A DNA stretch of 64,000 nt from contig NC_039366.1 in the NCBI RefSeq assembly GCF_003573695.1, positions 157,517,072 through 157,581,071 of the forward strand, written 5' to 3'. Below, piece by piece: positions 21,717 to 32,499 of the stretch. The DNA comes from Papaver somniferum (Eukaryota; Streptophyta; Magnoliopsida; Ranunculales; Papaveraceae). The position numbers and the translations under genes were made by a program. Under the pieces are notes generated by a model that had not been told where the DNA came from, did not search any database, and worked only from the letters and a program-made list of their open reading frames with translations. Position 1 is the stretch's first letter. Each line of letters opens with the position of its first letter.

Positions 21717-24700
21717 TATTTATTTATTTATTTATTTATTTTATTATTAATTATTTTCTTTTAATAGCATAAATACAAAAAGAGATTAAGGATTACACAG
21801 CTTGGCAACCTAGCGACAAGCTGGGCTCCAACTCCTCTTTGAATTGCAACACCTAAACGATAAAAAATAAACTACCTAATCCACTAATAGTGTCATTGCT
21901 AACCAAACAGTTCCTTAGACGCTTGAAAAAAACCAGAGTATCCTCAGCGAGCTCTCCTAAGGTAGAGAAGGCCAGAACACCCAAGCCATAGCCATGTGCA
22001 GCACACTTGTCCAAATATTTGGTACGTTTACGTGAGACCGCACCATAAATAGCCTTACCGGGAGCGAAAGAGCGCACACCATCACCAGTGAATGGAGATA
22101 CACCTGTAACATCCATACAAACATCTTACCCGTTTTCCCAATTAAGGACAAGGATATTGGCAGGTTTTAGATCTTTTCCATCATCCGACTGAAGACCGAG
22201 GGAAACCTCCTTGCGTGCAAGAACATTAGCCTTGTAACAAATGTCTACGACAGTGTCACGAACCACATCATGGCGAAATTTATAACCAATATCTTTGGCA
22301 CAATGAAGCGCGTGATCTCCAAAAATATCCATAGACTTGTTGCAGCTTGGGTACAAACTATTCTCAACAAACAAAGGAATACTCAAACGATCGCAAAGCA
22401 CAACTCTAAATTGTCTGGGTCCAAGGCATTTATTAAGCCCACTGATGGGAACCGCCAAAAGATAGTCTTAAGCATGCTTGACACGGTTACATTTCCAAAG
22501 GACGGAATCTCTTTCAGATATATGAAACTGGTCTGGGATATGCTTCTTAACTGCGTCAAAATAAACTACTGCCAGAGAATGCATGAAAGGGGGGGCAGTA
22601 TCATCGACACTATAAGTAGACGGTAATCCAGATACCTGAGTGAAGGTCTGAAGAGCCAACTGAAAGGCTGAACCTTTATCCATTGAGAATAAATTACCAA
22701 GGATCGTTTTCTTCACTGAAGTAGTCTGACTCTGAGAAGCAAGGTAGCAGTAAGCACGAGTGTCAGCCATGGTATAAATGCCAAGTCCACCATCCTTAAT
22801 AGGTAAGGTAGCTAATCTCTTCTGTAAAGGACCAAAACCCGCACCATCACCAGTAATCAGAAGCCTCAAGTACTGATAAAGCTGGTCGTCAAAGAGATTA
22901 GTGGCAGGTTGTAGAGCAGCCAGACTAGTAGTTCGCATAGCAAAATAAAGTCTAGATACACCAGTACAATTGCGAAGTAAAAGCATCTCACTTTGAGGGT
23001 CCTTGAGCTTTTGAATCGCGTCCATTATTTTAATAGTTTTGTGCACCCTATTCAACAACATGTCGCTGATGAAGCCCATATCCAAACTCATTGGACCACC
23101 CAAAAGTTTAACACCCTTAGAAGGCCTACCAATATCCGGAGGTAAAACACCATCCATTGTACTCTTGGGATCAATAGAAGGCCAAAAAACTTTCGTCTTC
23201 TGTATATTGATATGTAAACCTCTGCATGGTCCTTCAGATTCAATTATTCGCAAAGCCTTAGCCACTTCTAAAGTGTCCCCAACTATTGTACCATCATCGA
23301 GGTACCAGGCATGCAAGTCGAGTTTGCATTGAGCAGCAATGGTCTTCACTAAGGGGTGAAGTGTCAATGCAAATAACAAGGGCCCAAGAGGATCACCTTG
23401 TTGCACACCAAGAGAAGAAGAGAAAATATATTTGGCAAAATAAAGCTTAGCAGGTCGTAGGTAACAAAACTCTACCCAGCAAAAAATACCTGGACAATGA
23501 AGGCGGACTTCCTTGATGAGCTGAGACCTTCTCACCATGTTGAAAGCATTAGAAAAGTCAATTAGCAACATTGACATATTTTCCGAGTGACCCTTCATTT
23601 CTAAAAGGCGATTTACAGCATGTAAAATACCTTCACCTCCTACAGGAACACCAACCCCAAATTAGTAATCTCCTAAATAAGAAGTCATGTCCTTTCCAAC
23701 AGCAAAAGCAGCTACCTTAGAAACTAATCTTCGCCATACCGTACCAACTGCAATGGGCCTAAGACCTCCTCCCGGCTTAAGCAAAAGAGTCAAAGGGGCA
23801 CTAGCAATGTATTCAACCAAGGCACTAGGGCATTTTCCAGCCAACCAAAGGTTGACAACCCCAGAAATAGATACAAAAAAATCATCAGCTATTGCTGCCA
23901 CCGCACCACTAAGAACTTTAACTAAGTGTTGCGCTCGTAGACCATCCCGACCACATGACGTATCCTTAGGGAAGCTTTTAATATCACACAAAACAGCCTT
24001 AGAATCCACAAAGATGGGATCCGCATCGATATCATCTGTGGGAGCCTCAGGAGGGGATGCACAAGGATGTTTATCTAGAAAGTCTAGATAGGTCTTCTCA
24101 TCGTAGGGGGCAACACCAGAAGATGACAAAACCCATATAGCAGCATAAAAATGCCCTGCATTGATCTTCCGTTGGCAGGCCCCAATAGCAGCTCCAATCT
24201 GTTTGTCATCTGCCTTCTTCCCATCTGTTTTCTTAGAACCCCACCTAAGTGGTTGTTGCAGTAGCCTGTTGATCAAAACTGAGAAACCATTCGGCTCCTT
24301 CCACTCCCCCAGCGCCTGTAGGATAGCTGCAACTTGTAATCTCTTGCGGTTGCCAGACTTCCTTGCAGTGGATCTCTTCGGATGATAAAGGGACAAAGTA
24401 CAAATAGGGAGGAAGAGCAGTCGAAGCCAAGCTGTCATATTTCCCGGACTTGCAATGATACGATCAAGACATACCTTAAGAGCCCTGGAAAATGCAAGAA
24501 AACATTTGTGGGGAATGCAATTGACAGTAGGAAGTTGTCGTTGCAGCATGGCATTGAGTAAATCTGTGGATAAAAACTCACCAGCACCGCATTCGATCTT
24601 ACTTGAACCTGTATCAACCACAACATCGGCAACTTCAACTATCACATCCTACGACCCCTCCAGCACCTCCCTCGGCCTGTCCAAACCGTGAATCAATATC

Positions 24701-25111
24701 CCTTATCCATTACAGGGCCCTGGAATGAAGTCATGTACCATCCCTTCACGCCCCTTGCATGATTTCGACCATGCATGGAAATACATGCATTTGCTGCAAA
24801 ACCACATTCGCAAGGAATAGAGATCCTTCTCCAGATTACCATAAACCTTCGAATCTCTAGCAATCAACTCGCGTACAATGGCCTTACTGGTTTCCGAGGA
24901 AAGATGTTTGTCATGAAAGTATTTCAATACAGACCCTTTGACGTATCCTCTTCCTTGAACTCAATCCAGGGCATCCATGGAGGCACCTGAAAGGGCAGTG
25001 AACGTTGTCTGCAGCTGAGTCTGTGATGGTCATGGACGAGGTAAGGGGAAGTTGGGGTGAAGATGCGCACAAGGAAGCACGATAAGAAGAAGAACGTGTG
25101 ATTCTCGGCAT
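21717..25111 (-). pseudogene. non-LTR copy A: nearly full-length zinc finger-RT-CCHC-endonuclease element
   Basis: The most complete copy. Starting at ATG 25111 (MPRITRSSSYRAS), an N-terminal finger has CPFRCLHGC in one frame and GSVLKYFHDKH in the next, so a frameshift near 24950 splits it. A second Cys/His cluster, WFCSKCMYFHAWSKSC, follows at about 24800. From there to 21865 the frame is single but broken by TAG 24649-24651, a stop at 24703-24705, and TAA near 23660, 22468 and 22126. RT shows LLLKPGGGLRPIAVG, DFSNAFN, QQGDPLGPLLF and YLDDG. The knuckle reads SLYPSCNKSMDIFGDHALHC, its first Cys changed to Tyr. The endonuclease keeps PANILVLNW...CMDVT (Asp of PAD changed to Asn). A last frameshift near 21863 precedes the RLP C-terminus. 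The tail is (AAATA)-rich, 21717-21770. It could not encode active protein. Confidence 0.88.
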
Positions 25112-25384
25112 AGGAGTAGCGATAAAACCCTAAAAAGATGAAAAGGAAAATGAACCCTAAGGAAACCAGAAACCCTGCAAAAAATGGATGAAAAATCAAT
25201 GGAAAAAAGCAAAAAACGTGGAAATCGTGCCAAGGAAATCAAAAGAAAAAACCAATCAAGGAAACAATCCGTCGAAAACATGATGAAACCGTGATTGGAA
25301 TGAGTTTCCAATCACCGGGTTTTTTCCGGAGAGAAAACATGAGAGAGGTAACCAAAAAATAATTTTATGATAACCAAAAAAGAA

Positions 25385-25391
<7 letters not shown>
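25112..25391 (-). other. upstream region of copy A
   Basis: Probably 5' UTR of copy A. Frames in it are not conserved with any domain. Near 25345-25395 the phrase 'ATAACCAAAAAA.AATTTTA' is tandemly repeated at the junction with the tail of copy D. Confidence 0.4.
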
Positions 25392-25415
<24 letters not shown>

Positions 25416-26312
25416 TTTTAAAGAAAAGAGTATATTACAAAGTCAGTTTTTACATCGAGGGTGTTGGTAGCCTAGCAACAATTTGGGCACCAACTCCCTT
25501 TTGAATAATAATACCTATTCTATGAAAAAGTGACTCTCCTACTTTACAATTGGCATTTTGACTAGCAAGATAGTTCCTCAACCTTCTCAAAAAAACACAA
25601 GTATCATCACCTAACTCACCAAAAGTTGTAAAATCCAACACCCCGAACTCGTATCCATGTGCTAAGCACTTGTCCAAGTACTTATTGCACTTGCGAGTAA
25701 CTTCATCAAAAATTGTTTGGCTTGGGGTAAATGAAGTAGTTCGGGCACTAGTAAATGGAGAAGTACCTGTGACATCATAGCAAACGTCCCTGCCATTCTC
25801 CCAATTATAAACCAGCAAATCTGCGGGCCTCAAAGCTTTAATCGAGTCAGATAGGAAACCCTTACGGATCTCTTTACGAGCTGCAACACCCGCTTTATAA
25901 CATATGTCTGCAATTGTATCACATGCCATATCATGTCGATACTTACCACCGATTTCGCTGGCACAATGAACATCATGATCACCATATATGTCCATATCCC
26001 TTTTACAAAAAGGACACAAACTGTCAGCTGCAAAAATAGGAATACCTAATCTGTAGCTCAAAACTGCACGAAATTGCCGAGGCCCAATAGATTGGTTCAA
26101 GCCCTGAATGGGTATAGCCTTGAGAAAATCCATCGCGTGATCAGTTTTATTACATTGTCAGAGTGCAGCATCTCTTGCAGATAACGAAAAGTTGATGGGC
26201 AAATCCTTCTTGATTACAGCAAAATAACGAGCCGCCAATGACTTCATGAAATGGGGGGCATCAGTATTAATATCGAAATCAGAAGGATGAAGACCACAAG
26301 TTGGATAACAAT
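25392..26312 (-). pseudogene. non-LTR copy D: C-terminal knuckle and endonuclease
   Basis: A 5'-truncated copy. Broken start: the minus strand reads CGLHPSDFDINTDAPHFMKS from about 26300 to a stop at 26158. The intact 227-codon frame 26133-25450 starts MDFLKAIPIQGLNQSIG and covers the end of the RT thumb region, the CCHC knuckle CPFCKRDMDIYGDHDVHC, KYRHD, and the endonuclease core RPADLLVYNW..CYDVTG, ending RLPTPSM. It is the best-preserved endonuclease domain here: the Asp of PAD is 15 residues before the Asp of YDVT, matching the restriction-like PD...D spacing known from R2-type enzymes. The tail is (TAA)n at 25392-25416. Confidence 0.88.
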
Positions 26313-26484
26313 TGTTACATGAAACTAGTTGGAAGCCTAGTTTCACAAGTTGGATACCGAAATCAGTATTAATATCGAAATCAGCAGTTTTATTATTATT
26401 ATTATTATTATAAACTTTTATTTATTTATTTTAAAAACCAATCTTTTCATCATTATTATAATAATATTGGATGACGATTGTTAC
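26313..26484. repeat. SINE tail scraps and scrambled microduplication
   Basis: Holds a SINE tail scrap (TGAAACTAGTTGGAAGCC, 26320), a re-ordered duplication of nearby bases (the phrase ATCAGTATTAATATCGAAAT at both 26259 and 26359; ACAAGTTGGATA at 26297 and 26347), and two (TTA)-rich tails (26390-26413 and 26440-26465). Probably the scar of several insertions. Confidence 0.5.
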
Positions 26485-26732
26485 ATGAAACTAGTTGGAA
26501 GCCTAACAAGCTAAGCTCCAACGACGTACTACTACATTAATTGAACAGGTTGCCGTGCTAGCCTACCAGCGAGCCTCATGAGGAACCAGCCAAGGAAGCC
26601 GAAGCGGATAGTGGGGCTGATTATATCGCAAGGGAGGAAAGCTAACTCTACCTTCCATGTCAAATACTGCAATATTACGCCATCGGGGACTCAAACCTCG
26701 GACCTCCTGGAGTGCATCAACCTTGAAGAACG
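26485..26732 (-). mobile_element. tRNA-derived SINE, copy 2
   Basis: About 90% like copy 1 by eye. The minus strand has GGTTTGAGTCC (B box with one change), the same 200-base body including CCGCTTCGGCTTCCTTGGC, and the tail GTTGGAGCTTAGCTTGTTAG then GCTTCCAACTAGTTTCATG. The A box is absent. Confidence 0.7.
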
Positions 26733-27240
26733 GGGATGACCATCTATATCACTTTGTTCAACTGTATTTATATTTATTTTCCTCTTTAGCGTCATCATCT
26801 TAAGAAAGTGGAATGTTTCTCATTCTTCAGTTGCATATAGTAAAAGTTGAATACATCATCTTACCAACTTATTGTTACAATTCTTGGATGGGACTTGGGA
26901 GTCGTTTGGTTAAACCTAATTGTACTTGATACTAAGGATATTCTAGACATTTAGTCATTCTCTAAAGAAGTCAATCCCTCCTCACAAATTTTATTTCCCT
27001 CATCGTAATCTTTCCCTCCTCATATCCACTCTTTCCCTCCTAATAACAGGACTCTTGAACTTTGAAGAAGATAATAATACTATGTTTATGTATAAAGACG
27101 ATTGAGAATATTTGTTTTCAAAGTTGTTATCGCTACGGATACGGATCTTCAACAACAACGATGTCGAGCTGAACACGTTCAGAGTCATTGCAACTTGAAA
27201 TAACGAAGAATTCAAGGAGTTGAAGAAACCAAGGAAATCA
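26733..27240. other. unassigned sequence
   Basis: AT-rich with a short minus-strand frame (27000-27215) that I do not recognise and do not support as a gene. Confidence 0.4.
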
Positions 27241-27905
27241 AGTATGATGGATTCGAGGAGCTTTTGAATAATTCAATTGATTTTAAAACAATTCTTAGGC
27301 TGTAAAGGACGTCAGCTAAGGGAATAATTTGCTCATGTTGGGATTCAAGAGGCGTAAGGAACGCGACCGTGACTGAATTATTGTGAGGGTTTAATCGGTC
27401 TCAATTACATTCCAGTCCGAAGTTAATTGATAGTAGGCTAGTGTCTGTAGCGGCTTAATACAATTTTTTGTTCAATTTGGACTAGGTTCTGGAGTTTTCT
27501 GCATTTGCAATTTCCTCGTTAACAAAATTCTGGTGTCCGTGTTATTTGTTTTTCCACATAATAATGTTTATCTTTATAATTGAAATATCACAGGTTGTAC
27601 GTAAATCAATCAAAGTAGATACATCCATCCTTGTTTGTTGGATACAACTTGATTGATTCTTGGATATTGATTTTTGAGATCGTCCAAGAACTCTCACACG
27701 CAAATCAGGTTCATAGATTTGGTTATGTTAACTTTCTAATTGTGAGAGAAAGAGATATGACTCTAAATATTATTCCTCGATTGAGATTCATTAGGTTGAA
27801 CTCTCGTAATTGTATTCAAGTTTTTCCATACAGGTTGAAGAAAAAGTTGGTGGTTTATTTTGGTACCCCTAGTGTTTTCAGGAATTCTAAGAAATTTTTG
27901 GCATT
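27241..27905 (+). mobile_element. copia-like LTR/leader fragment
   Basis: The segment reads like the LTR end and leader of a plant copia family: the phrases TGTAGCGGCTTAATACAA, GGACTAGG, and ATTGAAATATCACAGGTTG, followed by a leader. I recall similar phrases as very abundant in poppy DNA, which is recollection rather than evidence. The 97-codon frame at 27631-27924 has no domain. No partner LTR is present. Confidence 0.35.
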
Positions 27906-28597
27906 TTTTTATTTCGTGGTTTGACAATAATCAATTAAACAAACCTTTACCATCGAATATTATTTTTTTCCCACTAATAAAACATTGGTTTCTATTGCTT
28001 GCGGGAAACCATGGATGCCTTAATTCAATAATGAAAATGATCTCTTTATTTTCTTAAAAAGAGTCATATAAGCCAATTGATTTGGTTTTTTCCTATCAAT
28101 CATAAAAGGATATAAAAAGTATCATTATTATGATATTAACAATCGCAAACGCCTAGAGGAATTGCTACATTCTTAAGGGATAAGTATTTTTGTCCTCATG
28201 CTAAATCTCCAAAATTTGAAACCGTTCCACTTGTCATTGGAATGCGGTCGGACACTAAAGATAAATGGGTGCGCAACCGCTTGTTAGCCTATTTCATTAG
28301 TCCTCGAGTTACTTGATTTTTCCTAAAATAAATTTCTTTTGATGAAGAAAATGGGCATAATTTCATTTTATGGGTGAATAATTATCTCGGCGTCCCTTGA
28401 GGTCAAGATGTTATCAGAGATCTGTTTGCATGTTTCAATGCTTTTGTTGTTGACATATTATTTTTATTTTGTTCCACAAGTAACCCATGTTCGATAGTAA
28501 CTATACATGTCTGTTAAGGCTACATTTTTTTATTGTCTGTCGAAATACATATTTCCTAATGACTATATGTCTCGAATTAATCAGACAATATATATAT
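27906..28597. other. unassigned AT-rich sequence left of E-C
   Basis: No supported feature. It ends with TATATATGAAAC, the target of the E-C insertion. The target continues at 43811 as GAAACTTGAAG. Confidence 0.4.
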
Positions 28598-28602
28598 GAA
28601 AC
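28598..28602. repeat. E-C target site duplication, left
   Basis: GAAAC, repeated exactly at 43811-43815. Confidence 0.9.
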
Positions 28603-30340
28603 TGTGAGTGGGGAAAAACGATTTGCTGGTTTTTACGGAATTGAAGAGTCGACCGTGTGGAGACTCCTTGAACCGAGCGAAATGTTGAACCTCACACAGA
28701 TGCACTGCAAGAAGGGAGTGCTTTAAGTTCGAGATATCAATATGTAAGACCCCGGCCTAAACCAAGAACAATGGCCGTTCCAGAGTCAATTCGGTCACAA
28801 GAGAGGATGGGTTGATCTGTAGGAAGGAAGCTGAGAAATGCGTGAGATCAATGGTGATCTGAGATTGTAGGGAATTCAGCGTAAAAATGCTCTGAATGAT
28901 TGAATTTTGCTCAATTGAGAGTAATTTCTGTGAGTTCGTGTAGACGAAAGATTGTATGTATGAACTTTGATGAGAAATTGCTCGTTTTGGCGAATGTTCT
29001 TCGATTGTTCAAAAAACCTCTGTTCTTCAATCAGGATTCAGAGACATTTTATAATGCCGGAGTTGAAAACACCATGATCCCATGAAGTGTGACAGTTGCT
29101 GGAATCAAAGAGTGGGAAACGGGGAAATCGTGTTAAAACCAATTACTCATCGTGCGGAGACTTGGTTAACTTTCCACCCATTACTTTGCTGACTCTTCCA
29201 ACTGATTGCACGACTTTATCACATTCTCGTCGTGGGTGAACACACGTGTCGTAGACCGCCAGACCAAAACCCTAATTAATATCCCCCCACGTGACACGAT
29301 TGAAATCTCGTGATTGTGGAGTCAGTTGCTGACTTTATGGGACGATGAGTCCATGTATTGATTAGTTGAACATGATTAGCAAATGTTTCGAAACTCATGA
29401 ATTTAATGTGTCTGCTGAGACGAGGTATCATTATAACCTAAGACCAGTAAAACTGTGTTGCTAAATTGTTGAATATTGGTAGTTGAACCAATATTCTTTG
29501 ATTTGAGCAAATATTGCTAGTCTGAGCGAATATTGCTAATTGAATAAATGTTGTCGGTTCGAGCGAATATTGCTAGTTCGAGCAAATATTGTTCTTTTGA
29601 TGAATTGTTGGTAGCTGGACCAAATAAACTATTAATTTAAGTTACTGACTGTTGGGTCTAGCAAAATAAATATGAATATCAATCATGGAATCAACATAAA
29701 ATTATCAGAGTGTTCGAATCTGCAGAGAATCACGTTTCTGCAGAGCTCTGGATTCAAAACCCCAATTTTACCGAAATGATGATTTATTGAAAATCAACAC
29801 GGGACCGTCTAGATGGGATGACAGGTTCACCATATAACGCCCAGATGCTCGAATGAGCAAAAAATACCAAAGTCTCTTGAGGACCAGTTGGTGAAAGAAT
29901 GATTAAATGCTGGTTTAATCATTTACTGAAATAATACTCGTGTGAGCAACAAATCATAAAACCTGATGTAGAAAATATGAGGGGCCGACCAAGAGGTCAT
30001 GGGACCGGCTCTTGATGGTCGTGGGACCAGTAGATGGTCGTTTGAGCGAACTTCCAATTGTTTGGAAAGAGGTCGAACCTAATATGAGAAACTGAGCAAA
30101 TTAGGTTAAAATCATTAAAACATGCGGGACCAGCTGTTTGCAAGCCTCAGGGTCACCCTTGGTCGGTCAAGGGGATGTGCCCGTGTCACCATAGTGTCCG
30201 TGCTTCAGTCCTGAGAATTTTGATATTTTCTGATGCACGTTTGAGCAACATTTGGAGAAAATATGCAAAATCCATGGTTTTGCTGAAACCGGCAAAAATA
30301 CATGAGATGATGTAAATAATAAATAAAATATGGGATTTCA

Positions 30341-31259
30341 AGGTGTGGGACCGGCACGTCTAGGGCATGGCCGGCCGGCTGACAGACGCGGTCCCACATG
30401 TTTATCCCAGTTTTATGTGATTTTATGTGTTTTCTCTGATTTGAGAGAAATTTCATGAAACGGGAGAGTTTGGTGAAATTAGGGAACTCTCATGAGAGAT
30501 AAAATAATAATAAAATATGGAATGGGAGTGTGGGACCGGCATGGCTAAGGCATGTCCGGTCGGCCATGAGCGCGGGTCCCAAGCCACTCTTCCCAATTTT
30601 ATGTAATTTTTGATGATTTTAGCTAACTTTCATAAAATGAAAAGGATTTGTTGAAAACCAAGATATTTTGTTGAAATCAGGGAGTTTTCATGAAATCGGG
30701 AAACAAAACACCAAATAATAATAAAATAATAGGCGTGTGAGACCGGCTAGGGCATGGCCGACCGGCTAGAGCCCGGTCCCACAAGTTTTCCCTAATTTTT
30801 TAATATTTTCTATAACTTTAGAGAAAATACATGAAATTAGGTAATATTTTCTACGGCCCAGGCATGGCCGGATGGTGCTCGGTCCCACGACACCTTTCCC
30901 TAATTTTATTATTTTTTGATGAAATCATGTGATTTTAGAGAAAAATACATGAAATTAGGTGATTTTAGGGAAAATTCATGAAATCAAGGGAATTTTCATA
31001 ATTTAAGAGGAAATAATAAAATAATGGGGCGTGAGGTGTGGGACCGGCCATGGCCAAGGCATGACCGGCCGGCCGGCGGTCCCTCAACACCTTTCCCTAA
31101 TTTTATTATTTTTTGATAAAATCATATGATTTAGATAAAAATACATGAAATTAGGTAATTTTCATGATTTTAGGGAAAATTAGTAAAATATGATAAAAAT
31201 ATAAAATTGGGCGTGGGACTGGTCACGACATGACCGTCCGGTTGGTGAACCCAGTCCCC
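30341..31259. repeat. six GC-rich inverted modules in the LTR
   Basis: Each module starts GTGTGGGACCGGC (or close) and ends GCGGTCCCACA (or close), with GGCATGGCCGGCCGG inside, so it can fold on itself. Spacing is about 100-210 bases, with AT-rich 'TTTTCATGAAAT' filler between. Approximate positions: 30341, 30527, 30734, 30856, 31033, 31204. The companion LTR has six matching modules (41898-42893). Confidence 0.8.
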
Positions 31260-31822
31260 TGGCGCCTCTGCTAATATTTTTACTATTTTTCCTTCCTATT
31301 TTGCATAGGTTCCTCGTTCATTCGTATTTTCCGAAATGTTCGTTTGCGCATTCAAAATGCTGGTCTGTGCATTATTTGTTAAGTACACTTGCACCATTTA
31401 TGTCAGGGTTTATTCGATGCTTAGATACCTGTTTTGTTGAATATTTATTACTAACCTGTGGAATTCTGCTGGGAAGAAACACAGATTGAAGTAACGAAAT
31501 ATAACAAGGAATCGTAGAATATTGCTGAATATTCAGGCGATTAATTGACGACTCGTAGAATATTGCTGGATATTCAGACGATGGCTCGTAGAATATTGTT
31601 GGATATTCAGACGATTTAAGATAATTAATTGTCGGCTCTATACTAGAAGGGCTTCCTGTCTAGGAGCATTAATTATCTGAAGGTTGAGCAATATGAACTT
31701 GCTGGAGTGTCATATTCCTCTTGCAAATTAGGGGAAAATCTGGTTACATCCCGAAGACGTTGTCGCTCTATACTAGCAGACATGCTGTCTAGGAGCCGCC
31801 CAATCTTTCGATTCTATACAGT

Positions 31823-32134
31823 ATGAGATGTGCTGTGGCCTCAGCTGAGAGACTGCACATCTTCATCTTCTCTGAGAGACTTTCTCCATCAGAGGTGGCA
31901 TGAGCTTTCATGCACGGAGACATAAGTCTCGATACTCATCTGATTGCCGGATCCGGAGTAATTACCGAAATTGCTCAGTATTCATGAGATGTGTCGTGAC
32001 CTCAGCTGAGAGACTACACATCTACACGTACTCTGAGAGACATCCTTCTCAGTCAGAGATTTATGACATGATATTTCATGCTTTAATGAGAGACATGAGC
32101 CTCAATACTCATCCGGTTGCCAAATTTGGAGTAT
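31823..32134. repeat. tandem duplication inside E-C LTR
   Basis: Two units of 161 and 151 bases, each starting ATGAGATGTG and including CCTCAGCTGAGAGACT, CTCTGAGAGAC and ACTCATC.GGTTGCC-type phrases. Present in both E-C LTRs (43457-43768 in the other) but single in E-G (63417 onward), so it arose after the two lineages split. Confidence 0.8.
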
Positions 32135-32176
32135 AGTTTTACAATTCTACCCCTTTTCGAAAATCCACCATCTACA

Positions 32177-32192
32177 TTAAGTCCCTTGCTTA
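32177..32192 (-). promoter_or_regulatory. E-C polypurine tract
   Basis: On the minus strand AAGCAAGGGACTTAA runs directly into the LTR start TGTAGATGG. The same arrangement is present in E-G at 63599. Confidence 0.7.
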
Positions 32193-32499
32193 GTGAGGAA
32201 CATTCATGTTCCTCAATCAACATTGAATGGTGATTTTCCAGGTATAAACAAAATAAGTAATTGAACTTAGTCATAAGATAAGATATTACCGGATTTCGAC
32301 TGAATGAGCAAACCATGGTTTGAGCGGAAACGCAGCGACATAATAAAGCATCATCCAGTGAACATAAATTGGTGTAGAACCGCTGATTTGATGGTGGAAC
32401 CTTGGTTGGTTTAGGATTCACGGGTTGGGACCAAAAGGGAAATCCTTAAGGAATTAGGTTTTGGAGATAAAATTAGGTATGAAAGGAATTAAATCCTTC

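Larger units (their letters stand above)
28603..32176 (-). repeat. E-C 3' LTR
   Basis: 3574 bp, TG...CA on either reading (TGTGAGTGG...CATCTACA). It contains six GC-rich inverted modules (30341-31259), three 40-base 'TAGAATATTGCTG..ATATTCA' units (31508-31615), two CTAG-type hairpins (31635, 31765), and a 161+151 bp tandem duplication (31823-32134). Relative to the other LTR it lacks about 105 bases near 30855. The small frames inside (for example 31301-31489) occur in both LTRs only because LTRs are copies. Confidence 0.9.

Noticed and set aside
29332..29356. GGGACGATGAGTCC (also near 41078 and 60776), resembling part of a hammerhead ribozyme as found in plant retrozymes
   Set aside because: The hammerhead core needs CUGA.GA before stem II and GAAA after it. 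Here the bases before GATGAGTCC are GGAC, which merely pair with GTCC, and no GAAA with a cleavable GUC follows. It is a short hairpin only.
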